A DNA stretch of 64,000 nucleotides from Eumeta japonica. Lineage: Eukaryota; Arthropoda; Insecta; Lepidoptera; Psychidae. The translations under genes and the position numbers were made by a program. The stretch is taken from positions 434,001 to 498,000 of the forward strand of contig BGZK01000076.1 in assembly GCA_005406025.1 (NCBI GenBank), written 5' to 3'. This document shows positions 10,724-23,055 of this stretch, one piece after another. How positions within the stretch are numbered: position 1 is the first letter of the stretch; every line of letters starts with the position of its first letter. The notes below the pieces were generated by a model. It worked only from the letters and a program-made list of their open reading frames with translations. It was not told the DNA's origin and searched no databases.

Positions 10724-13700
10724 CTGCAAACACAGAGAGAGAACTGCGCCAACTTATTTGGTCAGTCACCGAGCACTGTGTCAAAGATGGATTGTCTTTC
10801 ACACAAAGCCATGGTCGAATGCAAAGCTGCCGCATTCTTTTCGAAAGTATATCCCAAGACATATCACTAGGAATATATGAATGGTTCTTTCGATATATAT
10901 TAATGTATATTTCTCATTAAATAACAATATCTAAAAATAATCCTTAAATTACAATAATAAACTCAACTATTCAACATGGTAACTGTAGCTATCCACAAAA
11001 TAGCTAATTCAGTAAAAGGCAATCCTTTATTAATCCTCTTGAATAGAACAATACGATGTACTAAGCAAATCTGCGCATTGTTTGTTGTTGTTTTGCACTA
11101 AAATATAATAAATAATTTTATTACTTAGGATTTTAATGCAACGTTCGTTGGTCAGATTTTTTTTTAAATACATGATGTAAACTGTTTTAATGTATACGAA
11201 TTTGATAAAGAAAAATGTAACCATGATCCGATATTAAGATAGTTATGGGAAAGATATTGAAAATATATTCGTCGACTGAATAAAAACGAAAATGCAAAAT
11301 GAAAACTAAGTTGAAAAACAACGGGTTCGTAAGGTATCGTCGTGAGTCTTAGTTCATTTTTCCTCTCTGTCTAATCGACAATGTTACTACTTTATTCCCA
11401 AGCACGCCGTACGTCTTGTTGAAAAGAGCTTTCAGAAACGCGTCACGCCGCGTCGCCACGATTGTATGTACGGGAAATTATATACTTCCAAATCGTATAT
11501 TATATTCTTATTTCTATTTGAAAAATTTTTTCAAATAGTTTCATTTCCATGTATCTCAAACAAAAGAAATTTATTTAAAGGAATAAATTGAAAACATGTA
11601 CTGAGGAGTTGTTTTTTTTATGTATCATATACAAATTATTCAATTTGGGGTTCTGTTTTGGATGTACGAGGGCAATTCACAGTGAAGTGTTAGCACCTTC
11701 TCATCTTATTCCCATATCATACTTAAATTTTCAATTGTCTAATGTATCTCAATGTACCGTTACTTTTATGTCCAAACTTTTAATTTCTTTATTTTTCTAC
11801 ATATTAAATAATGAAAAATGATTGGATAAAAATGAAAAATATACGTATCTTTGTATTTTAAGCTAGCCGGGATGTGCATAATTGTGGTTATTAAAATAAA
11901 TAATTTGTTATAATAATGATTGGATTAAGCTATCCAGAATGTAAAACAATTATAGTTATAAAAATAAATAATTTCTTGTAATAATGATTAAATTTATTCC
12001 ATTGAAACATTGTTTTTAACCCAAAATAATGTAGGTAGGTTGAGCGTAATGCTAAAAGCAACTATAAAGTTGAAATAGCTAAGAGCGTTAGTTGTATTTA
12101 GTTTTGAAATAAAAACCTGGTATGTAGATGGTTTTAAACATTTTTCTACCGATACCGATTAAAGCGGCTGCAGTTACATCACGTTTCACAAGCGTAAAAA
12201 CTAATGACCACGTTCAAAATTACGAACGTGTAACTGTCATTTATTTCTTTTTAACACATTTCCAAAGCCATAATTAAAAATTGTATGAATTATTCTTTAT
12301 AATTCTGAGGAACCCCTCCTTTTCTACATGATCTCTTATTTCTCTAAACATTTTATATGTGTTTCTATTGTATATGCATTTCAAATCATATCTATGATAA
12401 TAAGATTATAATTTAATAAAATATTTTTAAAACTGTTATCCCATATATCCCATACATGAGTATTTGTAAAAGAGTAATAATGATTAAAAAGTATAGGTAA
12501 AACTAAAATAATTGTACCTACGTAAATAGCAAAAAATAATTAATAAACGCACATAATGAGAAAACTTCTTAAACGGGAAAACAACCATCGTAAAAAGTAA
12601 AGAGAGCAAATCGAATATTCTACAATGGTTCCGCAATTCATCTCTCTGAGTTATCTGAGGATCTCTCCGAGTTAAAATGCCTCAGGACTGTCGCCTACTT
12701 ATTATCTTAACCAACTAAATTAATTTCATTTATGAGAACCGCATCTAAGTTAGAAACTCTTTCAATTGTAATGAAGGAAAAAACTAAGTATAAAAAGATA
12801 TAGTAAAGTGAGAAAAAACGCATTTTTCAGTTTTCTCTTTATATTACTGTATTTTTCTAGATATAAATTAGATTCTCTTTCTGAATTCTAACACAGCCAC
12901 GTACAATATAATAGATACATACGTTGAGAACATTCTTCCAGGTTTTTTAATAGAAAATTGTTTTCGCTATGATCTTCACGGACTACGATATTTAAAAGCT
13001 TTGTCTCACACGTGAAAACTTTTTTAAGTCAAGAACATTTGTTGCGTCGATTGTAATCGACGATTGTAATGTCCGTTTAATGTTTATTTTCAACAATGGT
13101 TTTCTTCATTTTTTTTTATCACATTGCAATGAATTTCATAATAAAACTGGAAAGCGTATAATTTAGTTCTAATTATTAAAAGCTTTTAGTGGGTCACAAA
13201 AAGCGGGGTCAGAGGAAACCCGACCCGTACGTAGATACAGTTTTCTGGTTATAACTTGACACGTAGGCGGTCGTGACCGCCCGTAAATTTCATTTGCGCG
13301 CCAGAGGAAAGCTCTACATTTAATGTATTTCTGAATAAAATATGCTTCGTTTGATACAAAAGTGTTATTTCTCGTGAAATGCATTAAACCTTTGGATTTA
13401 TTCTTGCAACTTTGTATTCATGGCATTACAAAGTCGTATTGAAGAAATAAATTATTGATATGTATTATATTTAATTGAATGAAATTATTGAAAGCATCGT
13501 TGGTATGAATTATGATTTAAAATGAATATAGGAATATATTGTCTGAACGTATCACAAAATCTATCAGTAACTTATGTAAATAATGACTGGTGAAACTGAG
13601 CGTTTATTAATAAGAATAATTGTATTATTCAGCCTAGTTAAAAATATCTACTAAAGGAAATAATTACAACTTTTATGACAATTATTACAGCGCCTCTAGC

Positions 13701-14073
13701 GATCGTTTATGTAATTTACAACTCTACACACATGGCAACTAATTCAAAAGATAGAGTATCAGTTAAAAGCTCATCTCGGTCCTTTGCCATATTTTATCGA
13801 TGGATGGTGGCAAGAAATTTTTGAAGGTTTATTAATTATAAATTTCTCCTTTTTATTAAAACCCTTAGTTCTGACTAAATCAATATCAAAATCGGTAAAG
13901 CTATTTAAAAACCACATTTTCGGAAATTGGACTGAAAACAATAACTTTCGAATTTTATGAAAAATTTCCAATTTTCATAGCGAAAAGTTAAAAAATGAAA
14001 TATAATCAAAAATTACGATTTAATAAAAAATGTTTAAGCATCAGGTAGGCAGTAGTAACTTAAATGCACTTAC
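10724..14073 (-). other. Intron 1 of the membrane-protein gene
   Basis: Sequence between the exon 1 donor and the exon 2 acceptor. It is AT-rich, with no open frame I would call a gene and no recognisable transposase. The only structure noted is the tandem duplication at 11861-11997. A stretch near 13180-13320 is GC-richer but shows no coding pattern. Confidence 0.5.
11861..11997. repeat. Old tandem duplication of about 70 bp
   Basis: Two adjacent units begin AAGCTAGCC/AAGCTATCC and share AATTGTGGTTAT/AATTATAGTTAT, AAAATAAATAATTT and TAATAATGATT. Divergence indicates an old event. Confidence 0.65.
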
Positions 14074-14803
14074 TCGTGTCCGGAGCGCTGTCGTTTTCAA
14101 TATCGTGTCCCGTCATATTCGCTAAATTATAAGCGCTTTTATTCTCACCGTTCTGTTTAACAACTTCCACTAGTTCCACATAGTCTATCTTTCTAAAAAG
14201 TTCACTACCGTTACCACTTTTACCACGTAATGCATCGTCTAAGTCTCTAAGATCTCCACTTGCATTCACTTTCACTAACACGCCGGTGTTATTGGGTTTG
14301 GCGGCTACCAAAAATTCAAAACTAGGCAGTTCCTCAAATTCTGGATCGGGCCTGTATTGAATTATATCGGTCAAAGTCTCCTCTCTTCCGGTCTCTGCGT
14401 CTATTATATCCTCTAGTACCGGACTGGATACTTTTAATTGCTTATTCAACGCGTCGGCGTCGCCTTTTGAGATGTTCAAAATATTTTTGGCCTCCTTGAT
14501 GACTTTCTTCAACAACGTCTCGTCGCGGTTCTGCTCCGCGTTCATGATCGACTCCATTTCAGTTTTGGCGTCGGAATACGATGCCTTCGAAAGAGCGTCC
14601 TCTTCTTCGGCGACCATCAGGGTGTCGGCGTTAGAATCGACCGGTATATTGAAGCTGCCAGCTGTCGTATTACTAGAAGGATCGACGACAGCTTCGGTGT
14701 CGTTGGCGATGTCGCTGTAAGGTCGCGATGTAGCGAAGTCCACGGTCAAAAGGGCGTTCAAAAGGTAAAACATCAGTTTTAACTTGACGTTCGTCATTGT
14801 CAT
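14074..14803 (-). CDS. Exon 1 of an unidentified type I membrane glycoprotein (signal peptide and ectodomain)
   Basis: Longest convincing coding exon in the window, 243 codons plus one base. The start is the ATG at 14803 (G at -3, a second ATG two codons on); the open frame runs upstream only to a GTG at 14842, which is not used in eukaryotes. Residues 5-25 form a hydrophobic signal peptide (KLKLMFYLLNALLTVDFATS). The rest is acidic, lacks cysteine and carries nine N-X-S/T sequons (N34, N45, N110, N171, N180, N198, N221, N229, N237), so it is probably extracellular. Two similar blocks, residues 83-102 and 130-149, share an E-x-I-x-x-A-E-x-x-R-x-E-T-L pattern. The exon ends at 14074 in a good donor (A|GTAAGTG), phase 1. 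I do not recognise the family. Coding status is well supported; function is unknown. Confidence 0.82.
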
Positions 14804-14990
14804 ACCGGACCGACGCCGGGCGCAGTGTTGACGCGAATTCACGTATATCTCCCTTTACATCTCCAAAGTTTGACGAGTTCCCTATCGGCGTGTCTGATAC
14901 TATGGAAGTTTCGGCACATCCGCAAGTTTGTGGAAGGGGGAGTTGCGATCATACGAGTCGGTGGTCCAACTTCACGTTAGCCAGTTAATA
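14804..14990 (-). promoter_or_regulatory. Probable 5' UTR and promoter side of the membrane-protein gene
   Basis: DNA directly upstream of the start codon on the minus strand. It is less AT-rich than its surroundings and contains an initiator-like tATCAGACA near 14905. No convincing TATA box at the right distance. The transcription start cannot be fixed from sequence alone. Confidence 0.3.
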
Positions 14991-17539
14991 CATCGAACTC
15001 CTGCGAACAAAAGTTTTGCGAGTATTATGAAAACATGTCGCGAAATTGCTATGTTTATATTAATGGATCTTCTTGTATAAGTTTAAGCAGTTCATAGTAA
15101 AGGGATATATACTTCTATGTATTATAATATGATAAACAACTGTCGGATGTGTTATACTAGCGATTTCAAAGGCCATTATTTCTTACATAGCAAGCAATGG
15201 ATTTGAAATTAATCTCAAACAATAAAAACTAATGTAGATTTATAATTAACTTAAAATATAGCATTTTTTTTTCTCTATGGTCGTGGTTTGCAACTATTAT
15301 GATTTTATTCATATTAATCGCAGTCTGTAAATGCATCAATTAAGTAAAATATTTATTGAGTATACATCATACATTGGTACAGTTCAACAAGTGATGGATA
15401 GAAATGTCTGCTTGGTTATAATTTTGAAACACTAAATTATTCAAATATATTGTTACAGAGCTGGTTACTTAATATAAATCTAATATTTTAAAAAAATAAC
15501 CAATCAGTATGAAGTAGTTTAATTAAAAACTTCAATTACGCATATTATTGATAATGACTCTAAAATCGATCTAGAAAATAAGTGGTAAATAAAACCGTCC
15601 GTGTACGTCAGGCCACGCGCAGTACTGTTAGTATTGTCCCGTAATTACCCGTCACAATATGCAAACTTAGAAGGGGGCTTCTTTTTGATACTATGAACGT
15701 ATTTATTGAGTTTACTGTTTACTGTTGAGTTTACGATTTATGACGTGTATTTGATTTGTTAAGGACGCTAGGATTTTATATTTTCGTACTTTTGTACATG
15801 ATTCATAAACTTTATTCACTACTTATTCTACACAACCAACATCGTAATTTAAGTAATTTTCAATTAAATTTATTAGAAATTTTGCTTTTTACTTCTCCGA
15901 GTACATTTTATAAGTTAATTAACTATTACTCGTAAACTTGTAAAACCTCTTTATTTGTGATTATTTTCTTTTCAACTTCGTTATATATACTGTTACCGTG
16001 AATTTTCTCAAAGACATACAGAAGACATGGCAAAACTATAAGGAATTTTTGTTGACTACGGAATGCTCAGAACTAAATGTAATGAATGGGGTATTGCAAG
16101 TTTTATGGCAGACAGTCCTAACTGATTCATCATTGCCGAACCGAAACCGCTTGAAATTGCTTTTGTAATTTGGACTATAAGCCCTTAAACCAATGAGAGG
16201 ATCAAATAAGGGTCAACTATAGGACTATAATTCATTTACAAGTGCCGTCCGTTCTGAATTCATAGTTATTACAATTTGATATTTGTTTTCGTAGCCTTGA
16301 AATGATGTTGGGAGGGTATATGCTATGGACAATCAGCTTCTAATGAGTTTATGAATGTATTTCTAGAAGTTTTGAAAAGGCTATTTAATAAATTTTATTC
16401 TTATGTAAAATATAATTATTCGTTAAATATAGTAACTAGAATATTGATATTGAAAAATATATCATCTATAAACGTTAATCATATAATTTTTGTGAAATTA
16501 TAGTAAGATAACCTTTTCTCGTAAAAAAAAATTAAACCAAACCAATTCAAATTTTATACTTAACTAACACTTATTTATTTGCCTGACAAGTGAATATTTA
16601 TTTTGTTATAACGTACTTTTATTCTGAATCGTCTTCGACCATACGCACCAACACTTTCACACCACACACACAGAGAAACAAATAGAGCTTGTATTTTGAG
16701 CAGCGTGCATCCCGCAGCCGATACTAGGCCACGCCACCATTCATAATAATCTTATTTCATAGGTTTCTGTATAACATTTGAAATACACTATTATATTAAA
16801 AAAATTACTGCTCATTCGAAAAATTCTGCGAGTAGAATGAGCAAGAAATTTGATGCAGCTATTTTAAAATTTTATTGAAAAAAAAAAACAAACAATAATA
16901 TCCAACAAGATGAAACAACCCTGTAAGAAATCGAGCTTATTCCTATGAATATTTGTGTTATAAGCATTGAGACTTATTATTACACCATTTTTTTTTTATA
17001 GTAAACTTAAATTTGTATTTATATATGCGCACACTAAATGAATATGTACTTGACTCCGTATAGTTGACTGACATGTTAACACAGTTTCTTTTCATTTATA
17101 ATAATGAATTTATGACAATCACATTTTTCTTAAACATTTCTATTTTTTACATGTATTGGCATTTCATAACAAACTGAGATACCAATGCCAAAGGTGATAC
17201 TCCAATTTCTTTAAACTTACAAGAAACACTCGATAATCTGAGTTGGAATTACAGAATAAGTATTCTGTTAACACTTGCGGCGTGCCCAGCGAAAGACGCC
17301 AAATGATATCAAGATACATTAACTTGTTCAGATATGTTTAAAGCTTCTGGAACGGGAACCGATATCGAAATAAGGGTTAAGATTCAAGTTATGAATCAAA
17401 ATGGAGTCGATATAAACGGTATTGTATATCCATGAGATCGAACCTGAGTGAAAAACTAGTATTATATGATTTTTTTTTTACATTTGATAGAAAACAAGAT
17501 ATTAGCAATTTATTGAAAATTTCACTGCGCAGTAATTGT
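14991..17539. other. Upstream intergenic DNA, no gene seen
   Basis: AT-rich, only short random frames. A small inverted repeat (CTGCTCATTC ... GAATGAGCAAG) sits at about 16808-16846. Confidence 0.4.
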
Positions 17540-18120
17540 ACAAAAACCTCTTAATTTCCGCAAAATCTTGGCACGGCACCTACCGACCTACATTTCCTAC
17601 TTCTTTTAAAAGCAACTTATTCAATTTTCGGACGTCACTCCAGATCCTATTGCTGGGCTGATTTAATTATAGCTTCCGTTTCAACTGTCTTTCAAGATAG
17701 AGACATCAACACGTAGCAGTCCAAAACATCCATTCGTCCCTCTAGAATAAAGCAACGCTTTAAACTTCGGAGACACCCTCCGTTCAACGTCCAACGAATG
17801 GAAGTATCACGACCGGGCATGTCCAGCTCAGAGGGTGAAGCGGTAGCTTAACAAGGAAGTAGTTTCATATACACTCCAGGGTCTTCGCATGTGAATTCAC
17901 TTTCCCATTTTGCCACCAGAGATCCGATTGTTTTTTTAATATTATTGAGTGTCAGCTTTTTATCAACTCACCGCTGTCAATACATTCCTACAGTCTTATT
18001 ACTTCAGGTTGAGAGGTTCGAGCGCTCTACGCTGGTCGAGTACGTTTCGAGGGCCGCTAAAAGCCGGGACCTATCGCTTAATGTGCTTTCCGAGACACAG
18101 AGCGATTAATTTAATTTGAC
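17540..18120. other. GC-richer block, possible conserved non-coding element
   Basis: A block of more balanced base composition ending in a distinctive GGTTCGAGCGCTCTACGCTG, CTAAAAGCCGGGACC and AGCGATTAATTTAATTTGAC stretch. No long ATG-initiated frame with good splice sites was found. The TAAT/ATTA-rich ends would suit homeodomain factors, but this is only composition-based. Confidence 0.25.
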
Positions 18121-18598
18121 TTAAGTTAAAATCTTATCGGTCTATTCACTCATGATCAGCATTCAAATCCGACTTAAGTACATAGTCAAAAACAATATTC
18201 GTAGCCACTTCTGCTAACGTTAGCTTTTTTTAAATAGTTGCATTAATATTCATATTACAAAAAAAAACCTAATTTGAAAGCATATCAATTGAGCTATATG
18301 CATAAAATAAATTTAACTAGTGAGACTCCAACCGAGTTTCGACTCATGTAGACATACGGATAACAACAGTTTTACTTTTTATTAACAATCGTGTAATAAT
18401 TATCTATTTACACTTAAAAAACATTTGAAGCTTTTCCTATAGATTAAGGCTCATAAATATTAGTTTTATAAAAAAACATTTATCGTTAGACGTTTAAATT
18501 GTAGAACATTGCCTTGTATAACGCACGAAAATAAATGAAACATAAATTTGTTTTGTCATTTTCGAATCAAACGGTTTTTGCCTACTTTGAAATAATAT

Positions 18599-20212
18599 AA
18601 GGTAAAGGAAAAAGTTTTTTCGTGTTTTATATACAAATTCAAGATAATTTTTTACCATAAATGTATGCAATTATGTTCTACAACTTATTGCCATTTTGCA
18701 AGTAGTGGCATAGTCCCATTACTGTAGAAATTTTGGGTGTTCTGATCAAAAAACTGCGATAAATAGTTTTCACCGTTCTCTCTTAATATGAATTTAACAC
18801 TGCCTAAATAACTGTGAAGAGACCGAAACAGGTGAAAATCTGAGGTTGCGACGTCAGGGCTATGTGGTGGATGCATTAACTCTTTCCAACCCAACTCCCT
18901 CAATATTTGCTGAATGTCTAAATATGCGTGTAGTCTGGCATTATCATGGTGAAAAACCACAACCTTTGTGTTAATGAATTCCGGCCGTTTTTTACCTACC
19001 TCTTGCTCGAATTTTATCAGGTGTTGGCAGTAGAGATCCGAATCGACACTTTTATCCGACGGTAAAAGCTCATAATGAATAATGCCCTTCCAATCCCACT
19101 ATACACATAGCATCAACTTATTGCGAGTTAATCCGGGAATCACTATACTCTGTAGAGCTTGCTTGCATTTTGACCATGGGGTCGTTAAAATAATACATAA
19201 GCGCCAAAGGCGGGTGGGAGGATCTTTGCTTTGCTTACTTTTGATTCGGGGGGAGTCTGAATGATTATTACATCAGCAATATTTATTCACTTTAAAGGGA
19301 TTTTTCTGGAAAGAGATTCTCCTGATTACTTACGCGCCCTCACGTGGTGGTTTTGTGGTTAAGTTAGAAAGTTTCGAAGCAGGGGAATTACCGTGCGCGC
19401 TTTTCACTTGTTTAAAATTATTCGATCTCATATTGGTTTTGTTCATTGAGTTTGACGTCTTATTAGTTAATGGTTGTTTTATATTGACGTATAAAAAAAA
19501 GATGCACAGTTGCGTGCCCAAACGGCTGCGATAAATGATTGCTAAAACACATAATTTAACACTCATTGCGATCAGTTTCCTCAGCCTTTCCGTTATGACG
19601 TTTGAAGATTCTATCAGAAAGTGCCTAAATAATACGTTAAAATCTTTGAAATCAAAATGGTAATTCTTATTTTCGATTAGCAAAATTCATATTTTATATT
19701 TAGTATAAAAACTGTATTTCAATTTTTTTTATTTAAAACACAATCAAAATGTGAGATATAAAAGTACTTTACAAAAATATACCTAATCAAGCCTGCTCTC
19801 ATACTTTCTGCGTTGTCACAATATTTATTCGCTAATCAATAGAGACACAGTTCTTAAGCTATGTAAGGCGCACTGAAAATTTTTGGAATGAATGAGAAGA
19901 AATTACTTTGAATGATTGAAAATGAATTTATTGTTTCCCAAAATTTTGTTCGTTAGAAGAAATGCACTTTTTCATAGGAATGATCCAATTTTGAAAACAT
20001 TTGGAAATCCAATTTTGAAAAAATCAATGGGAAAATGACGGGACACCGTTTTTCTTTTTATTTTTCTTTTCGTTATTTTTTTATGTTCCTTTTTTTAAAA
20101 TGTCATCTTTTTAATAGCATCAAAACCAGCCAGTTACAAAACAGCAAAACCAAAGAGACTTTATTGCATTTTTTTACTTATGAAATACGTAAAAACTTTT
20201 TCCCCGACCTAA
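18599..20212 (-). mobile_element. Chimeric mariner-family element with intact ends, N-terminal half replaced
   Basis: Both ends look like mariner terminal repeats: GGTAAAGGAAAAAGTTTTTT at 18601 and the inverted match ending CCCCGACCTAA at 20212, each flanked by TA. The minus strand near 18960-18685 encodes the C-terminal catalytic part: F-H-H-D-N-A-R (second Asp) and, exactly 34 residues later, T-S-D-F-H-L-F (third Asp), giving the D34D spacing of mariner. Farther upstream come W-D-W-K-G-I-I-H-Y-E-L-L and G-L-T-R-N-K-L-M-L-C-V near 19150-19060. The HTH half and first Asp are missing; about 19260-20030 is unrelated DNA. At 1.6 kb it is longer than the usual 1.3 kb. Stops and frameshifts show it is dead. 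Confidence 0.85.
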
Positions 20213-20469
20213 TATAATATTGACGACATTTTTTTCGGAGAGTATTTAAAAAAGAACAACGAGGTTTTTGAAGACACTATCCTGTCATACCCCTTTTTAA
20301 ACAAAAATAAAGCGTACTAAGCTTATCAAATGATAGTTGAATGTTTTTCAACATTTCCATGTGAAACAAACTAAAGTTAAACATCCATCTGCGGGACATT
20401 ACATATAAGTACACTTATATTTTTCTTATTAAGACATTAAAAATATTTCCACATAGTTTTTTATAGGTT
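20213..20469. other. No gene seen
   Basis: AT-rich DNA between the chimeric mariner and the next family A copy. Confidence 0.4.
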
Positions 20470-20740
20470 TTTAAGAAGCAAAATGCATGCGGTTAACCAG
20501 AGAGTCGTCCATGGCCACTCACAACTCCAGGGGGGTCACTAATGCGTTGTCTTCGAATTCGTTTGCTCGAAAATTCGTTCCAAGATCACTCTAGCGAATC
20601 CGCAAGCAGATATTAGTATCTTTATAGACTATGTTATTCTAATATATAAGCTATATCACTGTAAAGTTTCAGCTAACTCTGTTCAGCCGTTAAAGCGTCA
20701 TCCAAACACCCAAACATTCGAACGCACAACCTTCACCTAT
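20470..20740 (+). repeat. Family A 5' fragment joined to another repeat tail
   Basis: 20470-20575 carries a GGTTAACCAGAGAGTCGTCC and CCATGGCCACTCACAACTCC start of family A. It passes into a tail (20600-20740) with TGTAAAGTTTCAGCTAACTC and GTTCAGCCGTTAAAGCGTCA followed by a CAAACA-rich end. That ending is the style of 3' ends of many arthropod dispersed repeats, so this is probably a separate inserted element. Confidence 0.5.
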
Positions 20741-20859
20741 GCAATACTGACGGGATATAACCTGCCTTCTAAATTTGATACAGACCAAATGATAAATAGC
20801 CAACTATTGGCACGCGGAACACCGTCTATCGCCGGGGCGAAGCTTCTCCGGTTTCAATA

Positions 20860-20950
20860 AAAGCGTCCGCGCGCCCTGCGCCCCGCGCCCCGCGCCGACG
20901 CCAGCCATTTGTCATCCACTCGGGGAACGTTGTTTTGTAAATACCGGCGG
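20860..20950. other. Short, very GC-rich island
   Basis: CGTCCGCGCGCCCTGCGCCC and following CCGCGCC runs form the most GC-rich 60 bases in this part of the window. No frame is supported. It may be a CpG-rich regulatory patch. Confidence 0.3.
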
Positions 20951-21568
20951 AGTGATGCTTCGGCAGGTACTTTATGAGAACAAATGAACGGGACGTGCGC
21001 GAATCGTATTCGTTTAAGTGAGGTTCCGTAACTAAATATAGTAAAATTTACTTCAATCTCTATTTATCTGAATTATTTTATTTTACACTAGTATCGTTAC
21101 AATGAGTGAGCAATTCTCGTACATATGTAAAAATATACATAAATATATACGTTGGTGCCTCCGAAACGGCTTTAAAGATTTTGAGTCGATTTTGCCAACG
21201 ATTTGCTTTTCAAGTTTAGTTTATAGGTGTTGTTGCTTCATGGCGCCATCTCGTCGAATTTTGAAATAATTGCAATGTAGTACTGCAGTAATGAGGTACG
21301 ACAGGTTTAATGTAACATTCACAATCACAGATGGTATACTACATGATGTACATTAAACATATGCATAAATTGAACATTATTAAGGTGAAGACAGTTAGCA
21401 GGTAATTTTTTTATATTATTGGTGAATGTATATTACTAATCTAAATATTATTTGTCGGAAATGGACATGAACAAATTTTCCGTGGGAAGTTATCATATTT
21501 TCATGGTGAAGTCGAATGACGCCGAGCAAAGGTTGGTTGTTAAGTATCGAATGTTAATAAAATGTTAG

Positions 21569-22943
21569 TAGTACAGAGCATAGTGGCGCATTCGTTTGCA
21601 AAATTGTTTTAATTCGTAATTTTTTTTTTTAAATGTCCGGAAGGTCCTCCTGATTATAAAAGTGTAAGATGACACTTGATATCTTTTGACGTTATTTTTT
21701 AAACAACAAAAAACTGTATAGCCTAGAAAAAATGCATTTTTTGCAATCAATTATTTTTTTTTATATTCTTTACGATATTTTGAACAAAAAAAGTCCTCAT
21801 ATCCATTATCGTATCTCTAACACAATAATTGTTATGAATTTTTTAAAATTGAAAATCGCTGAAAATCCGAATTTTCTTGGTTTGATTAATGTAGTTTAAA
21901 AATCAAAATGCTATAATTTTTTATTTTTTATCAAGAATTTCCACTATTTTAAACAAAATAGCCTAAATAGATTTAAAAAATTTTGTTTATTTCTATGTTT
22001 TATTTATATTATAACAATATGCTTCCTACGCGCATGTACTTTCGAGAGAGAAGTATTTCTATCTCATTCTTATCTCAATGTATAAGAAGCGTAGAGAAGG
22101 TAGACGATGTTTTGAAAAATTTTTGTGGTTTTTCAGCGGTGATAAGATAAAAATATAATATTACTGCTTCTCATATAAATTAATTAATTATTTTCATTCA
22201 TAGTTTTACATAATTAGATTTTTATTGTTTTTTTGAAAACTGTTTTCGTCATTGAAGTTTAATGAAACATTTATTTCTTATCTATTGGAAAATCTTTGTT
22301 AGATACTGTCTGTGAAATAAACTCTTCTGACCTTTATTGCATATTGGAAGCATATTGTATGAGAAGCAGTAATATTATATTTTTTTATCTTATCACCGCT
22401 GAAAAACCACAAAAAATTTTTCAAAAACATCGTCTACCTTTCTCTTACGCTTCTTATACATTGAGATAAGAATGAGATAGAAATACTTCTCTCTCGAAAG
22501 TACATGCGCGTAGGAAGCATATTGTTATAATATAAATAAAACATAGAAATAAACAAAATTTTAAATCTATTTAGGCTATTTTGTTTAAAATAGTGGAAAT
22601 TCTGATAAAAAATAAAAATTATAGCATTTTGATTTTAAACTATATTAATCAAACCAAAAATTCGGATTTTCAGCGATTTTCAATTTTAAAAATTCATAAC
22701 AATTATTGTGTTAGAGACGATAATGGGTATGAGGACTTTTGTTCAAAATATCGTAAAAATATAAAAAAATAATTGATTGCAAAATGCATTTTTCTAGGCT
22801 ATACAGTTTTTGTTGTTTAAAAATAACGTCAAAAGATATCAAGTGTCATCTTACACTTTATAATCAGAAGGACCTTCCGGACATTTAAAAAATTACGAAT
22901 TAAAACAATTTTGCAAACGAATGCGCCACTATGCCCTGCACTA
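21569..22943. mobile_element. Foldback element, copy 1 (1.37 kb palindrome)
   Basis: Left arm 21569-22174 and right arm 22359-22943 are near-perfect reverse complements of roughly 600 bases, separated by a unique 184-base core. The outer ends read TAGTACAGAGCATAGTGGCG and, inverted, TAGTGCAGGGCATAGTGGCG. Matching marks include TGCGCCACTATGCCCTGCAC at the right end and its counterpart at the left, and the CGCGCATGTACTTTCGAGAG block deep in each arm. It encodes nothing convincing; open frames inside are low-complexity. It is related to 39668-40951. This is a foldback or large MITE-like transposon that would need a transposase supplied elsewhere; target duplication is uncertain, possibly TA. Confidence 0.9.
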
Positions 22944-22989
22944 TAGAATGTTCGTAATGCTGACTAAAATTAGATCTAAAAATACTATG

Positions 22990-23055
22990 TTAAATGACAG
23001 TTATTTTATTGTAAAAACCAATTAAATTAACTGTCATTTAATTGGTTTTTACAAT
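22990..23055. repeat. Interlocking inverted repeats (A-B-A'-B') able to form two rival hairpins
   Basis: TTAAATGACAGTTA (22990-23003) is the reverse complement of 23028-23041. ATTGTAAAAACCAATTAAA (23008-23026) is the exact reverse complement of 23037-23055. The second arms overlap by five bases and each stem encloses part of the other, so both cannot form fully together. It lies just outside the right end of foldback copy 1. Confidence 0.85.

Noticed and set aside
14804..14842. N-terminal extension of the membrane protein to a GTG codon
   Set aside because: GTG is not a normal eukaryotic start and the extension (R-R-R-S-G) would bury the signal peptide; the ATG at 14803 gives a classic one.
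14472..14988. Plus-strand open frames opposite exon 1
   Set aside because: Antisense shadows of the coding exon and its upstream region, with no splice sites or family resemblance.
19330..19683. 117-residue minus frame inside the chimeric mariner
   Set aside because: No family resemblance, no good ATG near the start, and it lies in unrelated filler DNA between mariner parts.
22581..22772. Open frame inside foldback copy 1
   Set aside because: Low-complexity N/K/I-rich translation of a palindrome arm; the related copy at 39668-40951 does not keep the frame.
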